Shown piece by piece: positions 44,549 to 52,435 of a stretch of 64,000 nucleotides of DNA. The position numbers were made by a program, and so were the translations under genes. Positions within the stretch are counted from its first letter, which is position 1. The number at the start of each line of letters is the position of its first letter. The notes under the pieces were generated by a model. The model did no database searches. It saw nothing but the letters and a program-made list of their open reading frames with translations, and was not told the origin of the DNA. The stretch is from an uncultured Bacteroidota bacterium (lineage in GTDB: Bacteria; Bacteroidota; Bacteroidia; Bacteroidales; P3). The stretch is taken from contig CACXXO010000007.1 of the NCBI GenBank assembly GCA_902771735.1, positions 1-64,000 on the forward strand, in the 5' to 3' direction.

Positions 44549-44655
44549 TTCCTTACGCCGGCATTATCCGGATCAAGTTTCAGGGTATGTTCTCAGCACA
44601 TTCATGCAATCAAGCAGTCAAGCAATCAAGCACTTATGAGCACCCCTATGCTCTT
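44549..44655 (-). promoter_or_regulatory. TPP riboswitch
   Basis: Minus strand: AGGGGTGC near the 5' end, CTGAGA with ACATACCCTGAAACTTGATC, then CCGGATAATGCCGGCGTAAG, the conserved thiamine-diphosphate aptamer (THI box). The 3' end lies only about eight nt before the receptor ATG, so control by hiding the ribosome-binding site is likely; no separate terminator hairpin fits in. The variable arm between GGGGTGC and CTGAGA holds three 8-bp repeats (CTTGATTG-type). It controls the receptor, PnuT-type and kinase genes. Confidence 0.93.
44607..44630. repeat. 8-bp tandem repeat in riboswitch variable arm
   Basis: Plus-strand units CAATCAAG, CAGTCAAG, CAATCAAG inside the optional stem region of the TPP riboswitch. 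Confidence 0.75.
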
Positions 44656-44665
44656 TTTGACGATG

Positions 44666-44696
44666 CAAAGATACGAAAGAGATATGGAATGGCAAA
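44666..44696 (-). promoter_or_regulatory. Promoter of the thiamine operon
   Basis: Minus strand: TTTG (44693-44696), 19-bp gap, TATCTTTG (44666-44673). Predicted start near 44659 leaves the riboswitch at the very 5' end of the mRNA. Confidence 0.8.
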
Positions 44697-44704
44697 ATTT
44701 TTTT

Positions 44705-47668
44705 TTATCGAAGTAGGGTGACGGTGCCGAGGGTCTCGCGCCAGCCGTCGGGGCGGTCGAAGGTGCGGTAGCGCAGGTGCCACACATAGGCTCCCTGCGG
44801 GCAGGGAGTGCCGTTGTGGGTGCCATCCCAGCCAGCGTCGAGGTCGGTGGTGGTGAAGACGAGCAGCCCGTGGCGGTTGTAGATGGTGAGTTCTGCCTCG
44901 AGCATACCGTTGCAGACGATGGTGAAACGGTTGTTGATAGTTTGGTCGGGGGTGAAGATGTTGGGCGCGAACACCGCAGAGCGGACGATGGGGAGCGTGC
45001 GGGTGGCGGTGTCGAGGCAGAAGGCATTGCTGACGGCAAGGATGACAGTGATGCTGTCGTCGAAGAGCGATGCAGTGTAGCTGATGCGTCGCAGGGTGTC
45101 GGGCAAGACGATGGTGTCGCCTGTGCCATAGGGTATCACAGCCCATCGGCGGGATTTGATCCTCTCGCTTTTGTCGTAGGCAATCAGTGTCGGGTTGTCA
45201 ACACTGAGTACCTCGGGATTCACTTCGAGTTCGGCGTGCGGGAAAGTGGGGCGCGAGAGGTCGTGGCTGATGGCAGTGGGACAAAAGAGGGAGTCGCCGT
45301 AGTAGGAGGTGAGGATGTAGGTGACTGTGCTGTCGGGGAACACCCATATCTGACGGTCGGTCTCGTGGTCGACGAGGGCGGTGTCGTGGGGCGAAGAACT
45401 CCACAGCCAAAAGGGATTGTCGGTGGCAGCGGTGAGGAGGTAGTATCCCATGCCGCAGTCGGGGTCGATGTCGATGGAAAGCGGGTCGGGGGGCAGCTGT
45501 ACCAGCGGGAGATAGACCACCGAGTCGCAGCCGTTGGCGGCGACGAGGGTGTCGATGAGCATGGGGAAGAGGGTGTCGGCAGAATGGCTGATGGGGGCAG
45601 AGTGACCGCGCCAGGTATAATTGCTGTTGTAGCAGAAGGTGTCGGCAGGCAGGGTGAAGTGGGCCGACGGCAGTGTGGAGAGGTGGAGGGTGTAGATGGT
45701 GTCGCAGGTAGCGGGGAAGGCTACCCTTTTTGTAGGTCCCATGGTGTCGTGGTCGTACCATACGCTGTCGATCCATAGCAACGAGTCACAACAGGTGAGG
45801 TAGAGGTCTTTGGGAGCCCAGGCATCCGGAGCAACGATGGTGTAGGTGGTGGTGTCGGAACATTGGCCGTTTGCCAACGAGGAGATGAGGGTCACGGTAT
45901 AGGTGCCGGGGTGCTGGTAGGTGTGTGTGGGATGGTATTCGATAGACATGGTTCCGTCACCGAAACTCCAAATAGCCGATTCGCAGGGTGGATAGCCCGG
46001 CAGTGGGATGCTGTCGTCGTCGAGAATGGTACTGCGGTTGCGGAACCGCACCACATAGCCGTCGCATCCGTTGTCGGTGGTTTGAAGGGTGTCGACTTCG
46101 GCATGGGGCCAGAAGTTGAAGACGTCGGTGTTCATGGTGAGGTAGCAGGAGGGTTTCTCGATGAACGAGAGGCGACAGTGGACCGGGCCCTCCGAGGTGA
46201 CAACAGTGGCGCTTTGGTCGGTAGAGATGGGATTCTGGGTATTGTTGCCATAATACCATAAATAGTTAAAGCCGGCGGGAGCTGTGAGTGTGGCGGTGTC
46301 GACAGTGCCGCAGTGGTCCGATGAAGCATAGGGCTGTTGGCATTCGACATAAAAGTAAGCATAACCGAAATGGCCTCCCGCTTTACAGTCGTAGGTAGTG
46401 AACTGCAGTTGCACGTTCTGCCCGTGGTAGGGAGCGAGGTTGATGCCGATGGTGGTCCAGTCTTTCCACAGAATGTCATTGTAGGTATTCCATCCGAGGG
46501 AAGTATCGGCGACGAAGTCGGCGGCTCCACATTGGGGGTCAATCACATTGTCGTTCTGGTCGAGGATACGCATGGTGAATCTGGGCTGATATTCAGGCGT
46601 ATGGTTGGGGTTCTGTAGCACGGCGGCATAGTGGAGCATTATCAGCGAGTAGAGTGTGGTGTCGACATGGAGATGGTAGACGATGGCTTCGACCTCTCCA
46701 CCGGAGTGCCAATTGCCCAAACGAACCGAACCTGGGTCGCCGGGACCGACGGTATGGAGCAGATTGCCCGTGTTAGGGTCGGTCTCATTGGGATTATTAT
46801 GGACGGTGTGGCGGCTGTACGAGTCATTCGGACCACCGTCCATGATATTGGGGAAGAAAGAAAGATTGTTGTTGTTGAAGCCGCAGAGACACTGTACATA
46901 GGTGGAATAAAGGTCGAGCACATCGGGACATCCTGTATAAGGAATGGGTTGGGTTTGGAAGTCAAACACTTTGCTACAGCAACGTTGTAAGTCCGAGTCG
47001 TGTGGGAGTGCCCTGACATGGTATAAAGTGTTGGGGGAAAGTCCTGTCAGGTTAAGGGTGCCGCCGGTACCGGTGTAGTGTTGCCCGTCTATGGTAATGT
47101 CCATGGTGATACTGGTAGGCTGCCATTTGATGTCGGCTGTTGTGGTGGTGATATTTCGCGCCTGTATACTGTAAATCTGGCCGCAGGGGTCGGATGGAAG
47201 GGGTGGGGGGTAGGAGGGTGGGACGGACGAGATCCAAGACAGATTCAACTGGCGTATTGGGTTGATTACGGTGGGCGAAATGGCATCGAAGTGTATGTGG
47301 AATGTTATTTGCTCGCTTCCGATGGGAAGAGTTTGGTTGGTATAGTTAGTGGCATGGTTCAGTATGAGTGTTCCGGCGTTTTCATCTCCATCCCAGATGT
47401 CGAGAAAACCATTGACATTTGCAGTGATAAATTCAATGGTCAATGAAAAGGTGGAATCAACGCCCGTGATAACCCCCCATGAATCGAATGCGTCGAGATG
47501 GGCGTTATAGGAGAAATTAAGATGGTTTATGTAAACCGCTGAGTTTGTGCAGAAGTAGGTGGTGTCGTTGTTGTAGAGCGTCGTCTGGTTTTGAGCACAC
47601 AAATGTCCCGACATCATTGCCACCATCAGCAGCAACAACATCAGCAGTCTATGTGCAGCAGTTTTCAT
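44705..47668 (-). CDS. Secreted PKD-domain protein with T9SS type B sorting domain
   Basis: 987 residues with signal peptide (MKTAAHRLLMLLLLMVAMMSGHLCAQ). A CUB-like N-terminal part is followed by a fibronectin III-like module (about 165-250), a large jelly-roll-like region, a PKD domain (about 560-650, with AIWSFGDGTMSIEYHPTHTY), further Ig-like repeats, and a gliding-motility-associated type B C-terminus (APNIFTPDQTINNRFTIVCN ... LTIYNRHGLLVF ... AGWDGTHNG ... GAYVWHLRY). Type B cargo is usually anchored differently from type A cargo and is often handled by a PorP/SprF-type partner, not found here. Three nt after recQ; function unknown, probably adhesive. Confidence 0.88.
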   Translation of the reverse strand: MKTAAHRLLMLLLLMVAMMSGHLCAQNQTTLYNNDTTYFCTNSAVYINHLNFSYNAHLDAFDSWGVITGVDSTFSLTIEFITANVNGFLDIWDGDENAGTLILNHATNYTNQTLPIGSEQITFHIHFDAISPTVINPIRQLNLSWISSVPPSYPPPLPSDPCGQIYSIQARNITTTTADIKWQPTSITMDITIDGQHYTGTGGTLNLTGLSPNTLYHVRALPHDSDLQRCCSKVFDFQTQPIPYTGCPDVLDLYSTYVQCLCGFNNNNLSFFPNIMDGGPNDSYSRHTVHNNPNETDPNTGNLLHTVGPGDPGSVRLGNWHSGGEVEAIVYHLHVDTTLYSLIMLHYAAVLQNPNHTPEYQPRFTMRILDQNDNVIDPQCGAADFVADTSLGWNTYNDILWKDWTTIGINLAPYHGQNVQLQFTTYDCKAGGHFGYAYFYVECQQPYASSDHCGTVDTATLTAPAGFNYLWYYGNNTQNPISTDQSATVVTSEGPVHCRLSFIEKPSCYLTMNTDVFNFWPHAEVDTLQTTDNGCDGYVVRFRNRSTILDDDSIPLPGYPPCESAIWSFGDGTMSIEYHPTHTYQHPGTYTVTLISSLANGQCSDTTTYTIVAPDAWAPKDLYLTCCDSLLWIDSVWYDHDTMGPTKRVAFPATCDTIYTLHLSTLPSAHFTLPADTFCYNSNYTWRGHSAPISHSADTLFPMLIDTLVAANGCDSVVYLPLVQLPPDPLSIDIDPDCGMGYYLLTAATDNPFWLWSSSPHDTALVDHETDRQIWVFPDSTVTYILTSYYGDSLFCPTAISHDLSRPTFPHAELEVNPEVLSVDNPTLIAYDKSERIKSRRWAVIPYGTGDTIVLPDTLRRISYTASLFDDSITVILAVSNAFCLDTATRTLPIVRSAVFAPNIFTPDQTINNRFTIVCNGMLEAELTIYNRHGLLVFTTTDLDAGWDGTHNGTPCPQGAYVWHLRYRTFDRPDGWRETLGTVTLLR

Positions 47669-47671
47669 TTT

Positions 47672-49885
47672 TTAATGACCGTAGTCGGCCATGAACTTGA
47701 TGCGCATCAGGCGTATCTCCTCCTCCGTGTAGTCGGGGTCGTCTTGGAATTCCTCATAGGCCTCTTCGAGCGAGGCGCTTTCCGAGTTGCGCCAGTAGTC
47801 GAGCAATACATCCTGATGCTCCGGCTCTATCTCCTCATCTATATAATAGTCAATATTTAACTTGGTGCCGCTCGAGATAATATGCTCCATCTCGGTGAGG
47901 AGTTCTTCCATGGAGATGCCCTTGCCGGCGGCGATGTCCTCAAGGCTCTTGCGACGGTCGATGCTTTGGATGATGTAGACTTTGTTGGCCGACTTGTTGG
48001 CGGCCGAGCGCACCACGATGTCCTGCGGACGCTCGATGTCGTTGTCCTCCACATAACGTTTGATGAGCTCGATGAACGGCTCTCCGTATTTCTGCGCTTT
48101 CGCGATGCCCACGCCGGCACAGTGGCTCAATTCCTCCACGTTGCAGGGATACTGCAGTGTCATATCTTTCAGGCTCGACTCCTCGAAAATGACGTAAGCA
48201 GGCAGTTTCTCGCGCGAGGCTATGCTCTTGCGCAAGCTTTTGAGCTGAACGTAGAGCGCTTCGTCACCGGCCGCCGAGGCGCCACCGCTGGCAGCCACCA
48301 GGTCCTCCTCCTCGTCGTTGCCGACGGCCGAGTAGTCATGGTCGCAGGTGACATAGAGACTGTAGGGTTTCTTGATGTATTTGTTGCCGGCAGGTGTCAA
48401 CTTCAGTACACCGTATTGCTCAATCTCCTTCTGCAGCAGTCCTTCGAACTGGGCCTGCCGTAGAACGGCTTTCCAGAAGAGGTCGTCGTGGTCGCTTCCA
48501 CCGCCAAACTGCTCCAGCTTGTCCAAATGGTAGGTCTTGGTATTGGCATTCTTGCGGCCCATCATCACATCGACAATATCCTTGGGCTTGAAAGCCTGCT
48601 TCATGGCCACGATGGTCTCCAGCGCAAACTGTATTTCCTCTTTGGCCTCCACCTGGGGCTTGGGATGGGTGCAGTTGTCGCAGTTGCCGCAGTAGGGCTC
48701 GTTGTAGTCTTCGCCGAAGTATTTCAATATGTTCAATCGGCGACAGGCCGAGCTCTCGGCATAGGAAACCATTTCCTGCACCAGCTGCTTGGCCATCTCC
48801 TGCTCGGTGACATTCTTGTCGGTGAAGAACTTGTAGAGTTTTTCCACGTCGTGCTCGCTGTAGAAAGCAATGCAGCGGCCCTCGCCACCGTCGCGACCCG
48901 CACGGCCGGTCTCCTGATAATATCCCTCGATGCTCTTGGGAATGTCGTAGTGGATGACAAAACGCACATCGGGTTTGTCGATACCCATACCGAAAGCAAT
49001 GGTGGCCACTATCACATCCACATCCTCCATCAGGAACTTGTCCTGATTCTCTGCCCGCACCTTGTTGTCCAGTCCGGCGTGGTAGGGAAGGGCTTTGATG
49101 CCGTTGATGACCAGCAACTCGGCGAGCTCTTCCACACGCTTGCGTGTCAGGCAGTAGATGATGCCACTCTTGCCGGGATTGTCCTTGATGAAACGGATAA
49201 TCTCCTTGTGCAGCACCATGGGGTCGCTGGGTTTGGGGCGCACCTCATAGTATAGGTTCGGACGGTTGAAACTCGAAATGAAAGTCTTGGCATTCTCCAT
49301 GCCGAGGTTCTTGATGATATCCTGCTGCACCTTGGGGGTGGCGCTCGCCGTGAGAGTCAGTATGGGCACCTGGGGGTTGATGGCCTTGATGGCGTCGCGC
49401 AAGCGGCGGTATTCCGGACGGAAGTCGTGGCCCCATTCCGAAATGCAGTGCGCCTCATCGATGGCGAAGAACGAGATCTTGATTTGCCGAAGGAATTCCA
49501 CTGTCTCCTCCTTCGAGAGGGTTTCGGGTGCCACATAGAGCAACTTGGTGTCGCCCTTCAGCAGGTCATCCTTCACCTCGGTGACCTGTGCACGGTTGAG
49601 CGACGAATTGAGGAAATGGGCCACACACTGGCTGCCGGATGTATAACGCACAGCGTCGACCTGGTTCTTCATCAGCGCAATGAGCGGCGACACCACAATG
49701 GCGATGCCCTCGCTGATCATGGCCGGCAACTGGTAACACAGGCTCTTGCCGCCTCCCGTGGGCATGATGACAAAGGTGTCGTTGCCCTCGAGCAGGCTGC
49801 GGATGATGGCTTCCTGGTCGCCTTTGAACTGGTCGAAACCGAATATTTCTTTCAAATATATATGCAAATCCTTCATATCTTTCAC
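47672..49885 (-). CDS. recQ: ATP-dependent DNA helicase RecQ
   Basis: 737 residues. 3'-5' helicase in recombination and replication-fork repair. Walker A PTGGGKSLCYQ, DEAH box IDEAHCISEWGHDFRPEYR, and motif VI (QETGRAGRDG) are intact. The zinc site follows (CRRLNILKYFGEDYN...CGNCDNC), then the RQC winged helix and a C-terminal HRDC domain (about 530-610). About 100 further residues form an acidic tail (EEAYEEFQDDPDYTEEEIRL). Own promoter at 49925-49955. It is followed after 3 nt by an unrelated T9SS cargo gene. Confidence 0.95.
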   Translation of the reverse strand: MKDMKDLHIYLKEIFGFDQFKGDQEAIIRSLLEGNDTFVIMPTGGGKSLCYQLPAMISEGIAIVVSPLIALMKNQVDAVRYTSGSQCVAHFLNSSLNRAQVTEVKDDLLKGDTKLLYVAPETLSKEETVEFLRQIKISFFAIDEAHCISEWGHDFRPEYRRLRDAIKAINPQVPILTLTASATPKVQQDIIKNLGMENAKTFISSFNRPNLYYEVRPKPSDPMVLHKEIIRFIKDNPGKSGIIYCLTRKRVEELAELLVINGIKALPYHAGLDNKVRAENQDKFLMEDVDVIVATIAFGMGIDKPDVRFVIHYDIPKSIEGYYQETGRAGRDGGEGRCIAFYSEHDVEKLYKFFTDKNVTEQEMAKQLVQEMVSYAESSACRRLNILKYFGEDYNEPYCGNCDNCTHPKPQVEAKEEIQFALETIVAMKQAFKPKDIVDVMMGRKNANTKTYHLDKLEQFGGGSDHDDLFWKAVLRQAQFEGLLQKEIEQYGVLKLTPAGNKYIKKPYSLYVTCDHDYSAVGNDEEEDLVAASGGASAAGDEALYVQLKSLRKSIASREKLPAYVIFEESSLKDMTLQYPCNVEELSHCAGVGIAKAQKYGEPFIELIKRYVEDNDIERPQDIVVRSAANKSANKVYIIQSIDRRKSLEDIAAGKGISMEELLTEMEHIISSGTKLNIDYYIDEEIEPEHQDVLLDYWRNSESASLEEAYEEFQDDPDYTEEEIRLMRIKFMADYGH

Positions 49886-49924
49886 AATATTTTACACAAT
49901 CAAGCGTTATATGTTTCAGTTTTA

Positions 49925-49955
49925 CAAAGGTAGTCAAAAAAATTGAATCAACAAA
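49925..49955 (-). promoter_or_regulatory. Promoter of recQ
   Basis: Minus strand: TTTG (49952-49955), 19-bp gap, TACCTTTG (49925-49932), 40 bp from the start codon. Confidence 0.75.
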
Positions 49956-49967
49956 AAAAAAGTTACC

Positions 49968-50930
49968 GTGAAGCGCCGAGAAGAGATTAAACAAATTGCT
50001 ATTCAGGTGATTAACGATGAAAAAAAAGCCATCGAAAATCTACAAAACTATATCGATGACAGTTTTTCCAAGGCTGTCGAAACTATTTTTTCCGCCTCTG
50101 GGCGTGTCGTTGTGACTGGTATCGGCAAGAGCGCCAACATCGCCGTGAAAATCGTTTCCACCCTCAACTCCACCGGCACCCCGGCCCTCTTCCTCCACGC
50201 CGCCGACGCCATCCACGGCGACCTCGGCATGGTGCGCCCCGGCGACGTCGTCATCTGCATCTCCAAAAGCGGCAACACCCCCGAAATCAAAGTCCTCGTA
50301 CCACTCATCAAAAACTTCGGCAACACACTGATAGCCATTGTCGGCAACACCGACTCCTTCCTCGCCCACGAAGCCGACATCGTCCTCAACACCACCGTCG
50401 CCCACGAAGCCTGCCCCAACAACCTCGCCCCCACCTCCTCCACCACCGCCCAACTCGTCATGGGCGACGCCCTCGCCGTGGCGCTCATCGAGTGCCGCAA
50501 CTTCTCGGCACGCGACTTCGCCCGTTTCCACCCCGGCGGCGCCCTCGGCAAGCAGCTCTACCTCCGTGTAGCCGACCTCTACATCCAAAACGAGCGCCCC
50601 GAGGTATCGCCCTCCACTCCCATCTCCGAAACCATTCTCGAAATGACCTCCAAACGCCTCGGCTGCACCGTGGTCACGGAAAACGGCCGCATCGCCGGCA
50701 TCATCACCGACGGCGACCTGCGCCGCATGCTCCAAACCTCGCACCAACCCTCCACCGCCGCCGACATCATGCACTCCAACCCCCGCACCATCCTCGACTC
50801 CGAGTATGCCGTCAACGCCCTCCAACTCATGCGTCAAAACTCCATCACCCAACTCATCGTCACCGACACCGACAACCGCTACCTCGGCATCATCCACATC
50901 CACGACATCCTCCGCGAAGGAATAATTTAA
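49968..50930 (+). CDS. kdsD: Arabinose-5-phosphate isomerase (KdsD/KpsF type)
   Basis: 320 residues with a GTG start (no ATG is close). Converts ribulose 5-phosphate to arabinose 5-phosphate, the first step to Kdo for lipopolysaccharide. SIS domain (about 30-190) with GIGKSANIA, ISKSGNTPE and the family residues around HEACPNNLAPTSSTTAQL; paired CBS domains follow (about 205-320). Thirty nt upstream of lptB, another lipopolysaccharide gene. Divergent from recQ across an 82-bp gap; no clear promoter of its own was found. Confidence 0.93.
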   Translation: MKRREEIKQIAIQVINDEKKAIENLQNYIDDSFSKAVETIFSASGRVVVTGIGKSANIAVKIVSTLNSTGTPALFLHAADAIHGDLGMVRPGDVVICISKSGNTPEIKVLVPLIKNFGNTLIAIVGNTDSFLAHEADIVLNTTVAHEACPNNLAPTSSTTAQLVMGDALAVALIECRNFSARDFARFHPGGALGKQLYLRVADLYIQNERPEVSPSTPISETILEMTSKRLGCTVVTENGRIAGIITDGDLRRMLQTSHQPSTAADIMHSNPRTILDSEYAVNALQLMRQNSITQLIVTDTDNRYLGIIHIHDILREGII

Positions 50931-50931
50931 T

Positions 50932-50959
50932 TTCATTGTTCATTTTTCAATTCTCAATT
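50932..50959 (+). repeat. 7-bp tandem repeat between kdsD and lptB
   Basis: Units TTCATTG, TTCATTT, TTCAATT, CTCAATT fill the spacer from just after the kdsD stop codon to one base before the lptB GTG, occupying the ribosome-binding-site region. Confidence 0.85.
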
Positions 50960-50960
50960 T

Positions 50961-51728
50961 GTGAAACTCTATACCGACAACGTCGTCAAAAAATACCGCT
51001 CACGCACCGTCGTCAAAGGAGCCTCCGTCGAAGTGTGCCAGGGTCAGATTGTAGGCCTCCTCGGCCCCAACGGCGCCGGCAAAACCACCACCTTCTACAT
51101 GGTCGTCGGCATCATCAAACCCTACTCCGGCAAAGTCTATCTCGCACCCGAACCTGAAAAGGGCGAGACCGGCGAGACCATCGAGCTCACCCAATACCCC
51201 ATGTACAAACGTTCGCAAATGGGCGTAGGATACCTGGCCCAGGAAGCCTCGGTCTTCCGCCAGATGTCGGTGGCCGACAACATCATGTCCATCCTCGAAT
51301 TCCGCAAGGACCTGGACAAGGAGCAGCGCGAGGCCAAACTCGAGTCGCTGCTCGACGAGTTCCACCTCCAGCACATACGCGACAGCAAGGGCATCCAGCT
51401 CTCCGGCGGCGAGCGCCGTCGCACCGAGATTGCCCGGGCCCTCGCCAACGACCCCATGTTCCTCCTCCTCGACGAACCCTTCGCAGGCGTCGACCCCATC
51501 GCCGTGCAGGACATCCAGGACATTGTCTGGAAACTCAAAGAACGCAACATTGGCATCCTCATCACCGACCACAACGTCCGCGAGACCCTCTGCATCACCG
51601 ACCACGCCTACCTCCTCTACGAAGGCTCCGTCCTCCAAAAAGGCACTCCCCGAGCCCTCGCCGACGACCCCGATGTCCGCGAGAAATACCTCGGACGCGA
51701 CTTCGTCCTCAAAGAGCGTCATTCCTAA
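50961..51728 (+). CDS. lptB: Lipopolysaccharide export ATPase LptB
   Basis: 255 residues with a GTG start. ATPase of the LptBFG complex that lifts lipopolysaccharide from the inner membrane. Walker A GPNGAGKTTTFYMVVG, Q-loop in YLAQEASVFRQMSV, signature LSGGERRRTEIARAL, Walker B MFLLLDEPFAGVDP and the H-loop TDHNVRETL are all present, and the pattern PFAGVDPIAVQDIQ is typical of LptB. An insert of about ten residues (APEPEKGETGETIEL) lies after GKVYL. The spacer before it consists of 7-bp repeats, so its translation may depend on kdsD. A strong terminator follows. Confidence 0.95.
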   Translation: MKLYTDNVVKKYRSRTVVKGASVEVCQGQIVGLLGPNGAGKTTTFYMVVGIIKPYSGKVYLAPEPEKGETGETIELTQYPMYKRSQMGVGYLAQEASVFRQMSVADNIMSILEFRKDLDKEQREAKLESLLDEFHLQHIRDSKGIQLSGGERRRTEIARALANDPMFLLLDEPFAGVDPIAVQDIQDIVWKLKERNIGILITDHNVRETLCITDHAYLLYEGSVLQKGTPRALADDPDVREKYLGRDFVLKERHS

Positions 51729-51760
51729 ACCTCAGGTCCACTTGCTAAAACGAAATAGAA

Positions 51761-51797
51761 GGGGGGGGGCACTCAATCCGAGTGCCCCCCCCTTTTT
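51761..51797 (+). terminator. Terminator of kdsD-lptB
   Basis: G8 CACT / AGTG C8 stem with loop CAATCCG, followed by TTTTT; an A-rich stretch on the other side is short. A very stable intrinsic terminator, 32 nt after lptB. Confidence 0.92.
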
Positions 51798-51830
51798 ATT
51801 TTTCCTGTTCCACCGCACCATCAGTTTCTT

Positions 51831-51995
51831 CGTCACCGGGATGGGCAGGGCGAAGGGGCGGGGAGGAACGGAACAGATGCCGGCAGCCTGTCACCGGCCT
51901 ACCAACAACCTACCATCTCCTACCATCGTCGGAGATGGCACGGAGGTGGTAGGGAGATGGTAAGGAGTTGGGAAAGAGTTGATACCAATAGGGTG
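51831..51995 (-). repeat. 11-bp-unit hairpin repeat, copy 4 (long form)
   Basis: On the minus strand the element reads ACCCTAT head, CAACTCTTTCCCAACTCC, units TACCATCTCCC, TACCACCTCCG and TGCCATCTCCG, centre ACGATGGT, units GGTAGGAGATG, GTAGGTTGTTG and GTAGGCCGGTG, then a C-rich tail ending CCCGGTGACGA. Copy 5 matches it end to end. It lies between two terminators, one from lptB and one from the small gene at 52109-52234. Confidence 0.9.
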
Positions 51996-52052
51996 TTAAT
52001 TATCAGACTGTTGCAACAGTAGCGAAAACAGTGTTTTTTTGCAGTTTTGCAA

Positions 52053-52096
52053 AAAAAAGAAGCGGGGTTCCCGTGACCGGAAACCCCGCTTCTTTG
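52053..52096 (-). terminator. Terminator of the 41-residue gene
   Basis: Stem AAGAAGCGGGGTT / AACCCCGCTTCTT with a loop of about 12 nt; in the minus direction it is followed by eight T. It lies 13 nt beyond the small ORF stop codon, which supports that ORF as a real transcription unit. Confidence 0.88.
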
Positions 52097-52108
52097 TCGC
52101 TGCTCTTA

Positions 52109-52234
52109 TTAGTTGAGAAAGAGTCTCATCTTTATTCCTCTCACATCAACATTTTGGCAGCATCGGGCAAAACTCATGATGTTCTGGAGTATTTGCTCCG
52201 AGGGTTGAATAAGTGTACTTGTTTCTTCCTTCAT
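52109..52234 (-). CDS. Small conserved-looking protein, 41 residues
   Basis: Minus-strand ORF starting MKEETSTLIQPSEQILQNIM and ending FARCCQNVDVRGIKMRLFLN; an in-frame TTG nine codons upstream (52261) is an alternative start. The pattern PSExxLxNIxxFAR...LN at the C-terminus resembles tiny hypothetical proteins that I recall as frequent in Bacteroidales, with no known function. Support: a strong terminator directly follows in the same direction, and an otherwise empty interval surrounds it. No exact promoter motif was found upstream. Confidence 0.6.
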   Translation of the reverse strand: MKEETSTLIQPSEQILQNIMSFARCCQNVDVRGIKMRLFLN

Positions 52235-52369
52235 AAGCGCCTTTATATGTTGAACAATCAATTTTTCACCTATAATAACTCTCCTGTTGAAAAAAAATTG
52301 TGTGCCGGGGCATTTTTAACATTTTTTCCAATCCTCCCACCCGGTTGCGGCAGGTGGTTGAAACTTTTT
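52235..52369. other. Gap between the small gene and purD
   Basis: AT-rich leader of the small minus-strand gene, then DNA leading to the purD promoter. Nothing else was recognised. Confidence 0.4.
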
Positions 52370-52400
52370 TTTGCCATGTCAAATGGTTTTTGTACTTTTG
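52370..52400 (+). promoter_or_regulatory. Promoter of purD
   Basis: TTTG (52370-52373), 19-bp gap, TACTTTTG (52393-52400), 35 bp before the ATG. No purine riboswitch was recognised. Confidence 0.8.
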
Positions 52401-52435
52401 CATTTTTATTAATGGAAACAAAATTATAAATAGTT

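Noticed and set aside
52130-52435. Purine riboswitch upstream of purD
   Set aside because: No purine aptamer core was found, and the purD promoter leaves a leader of only about 30 nt.
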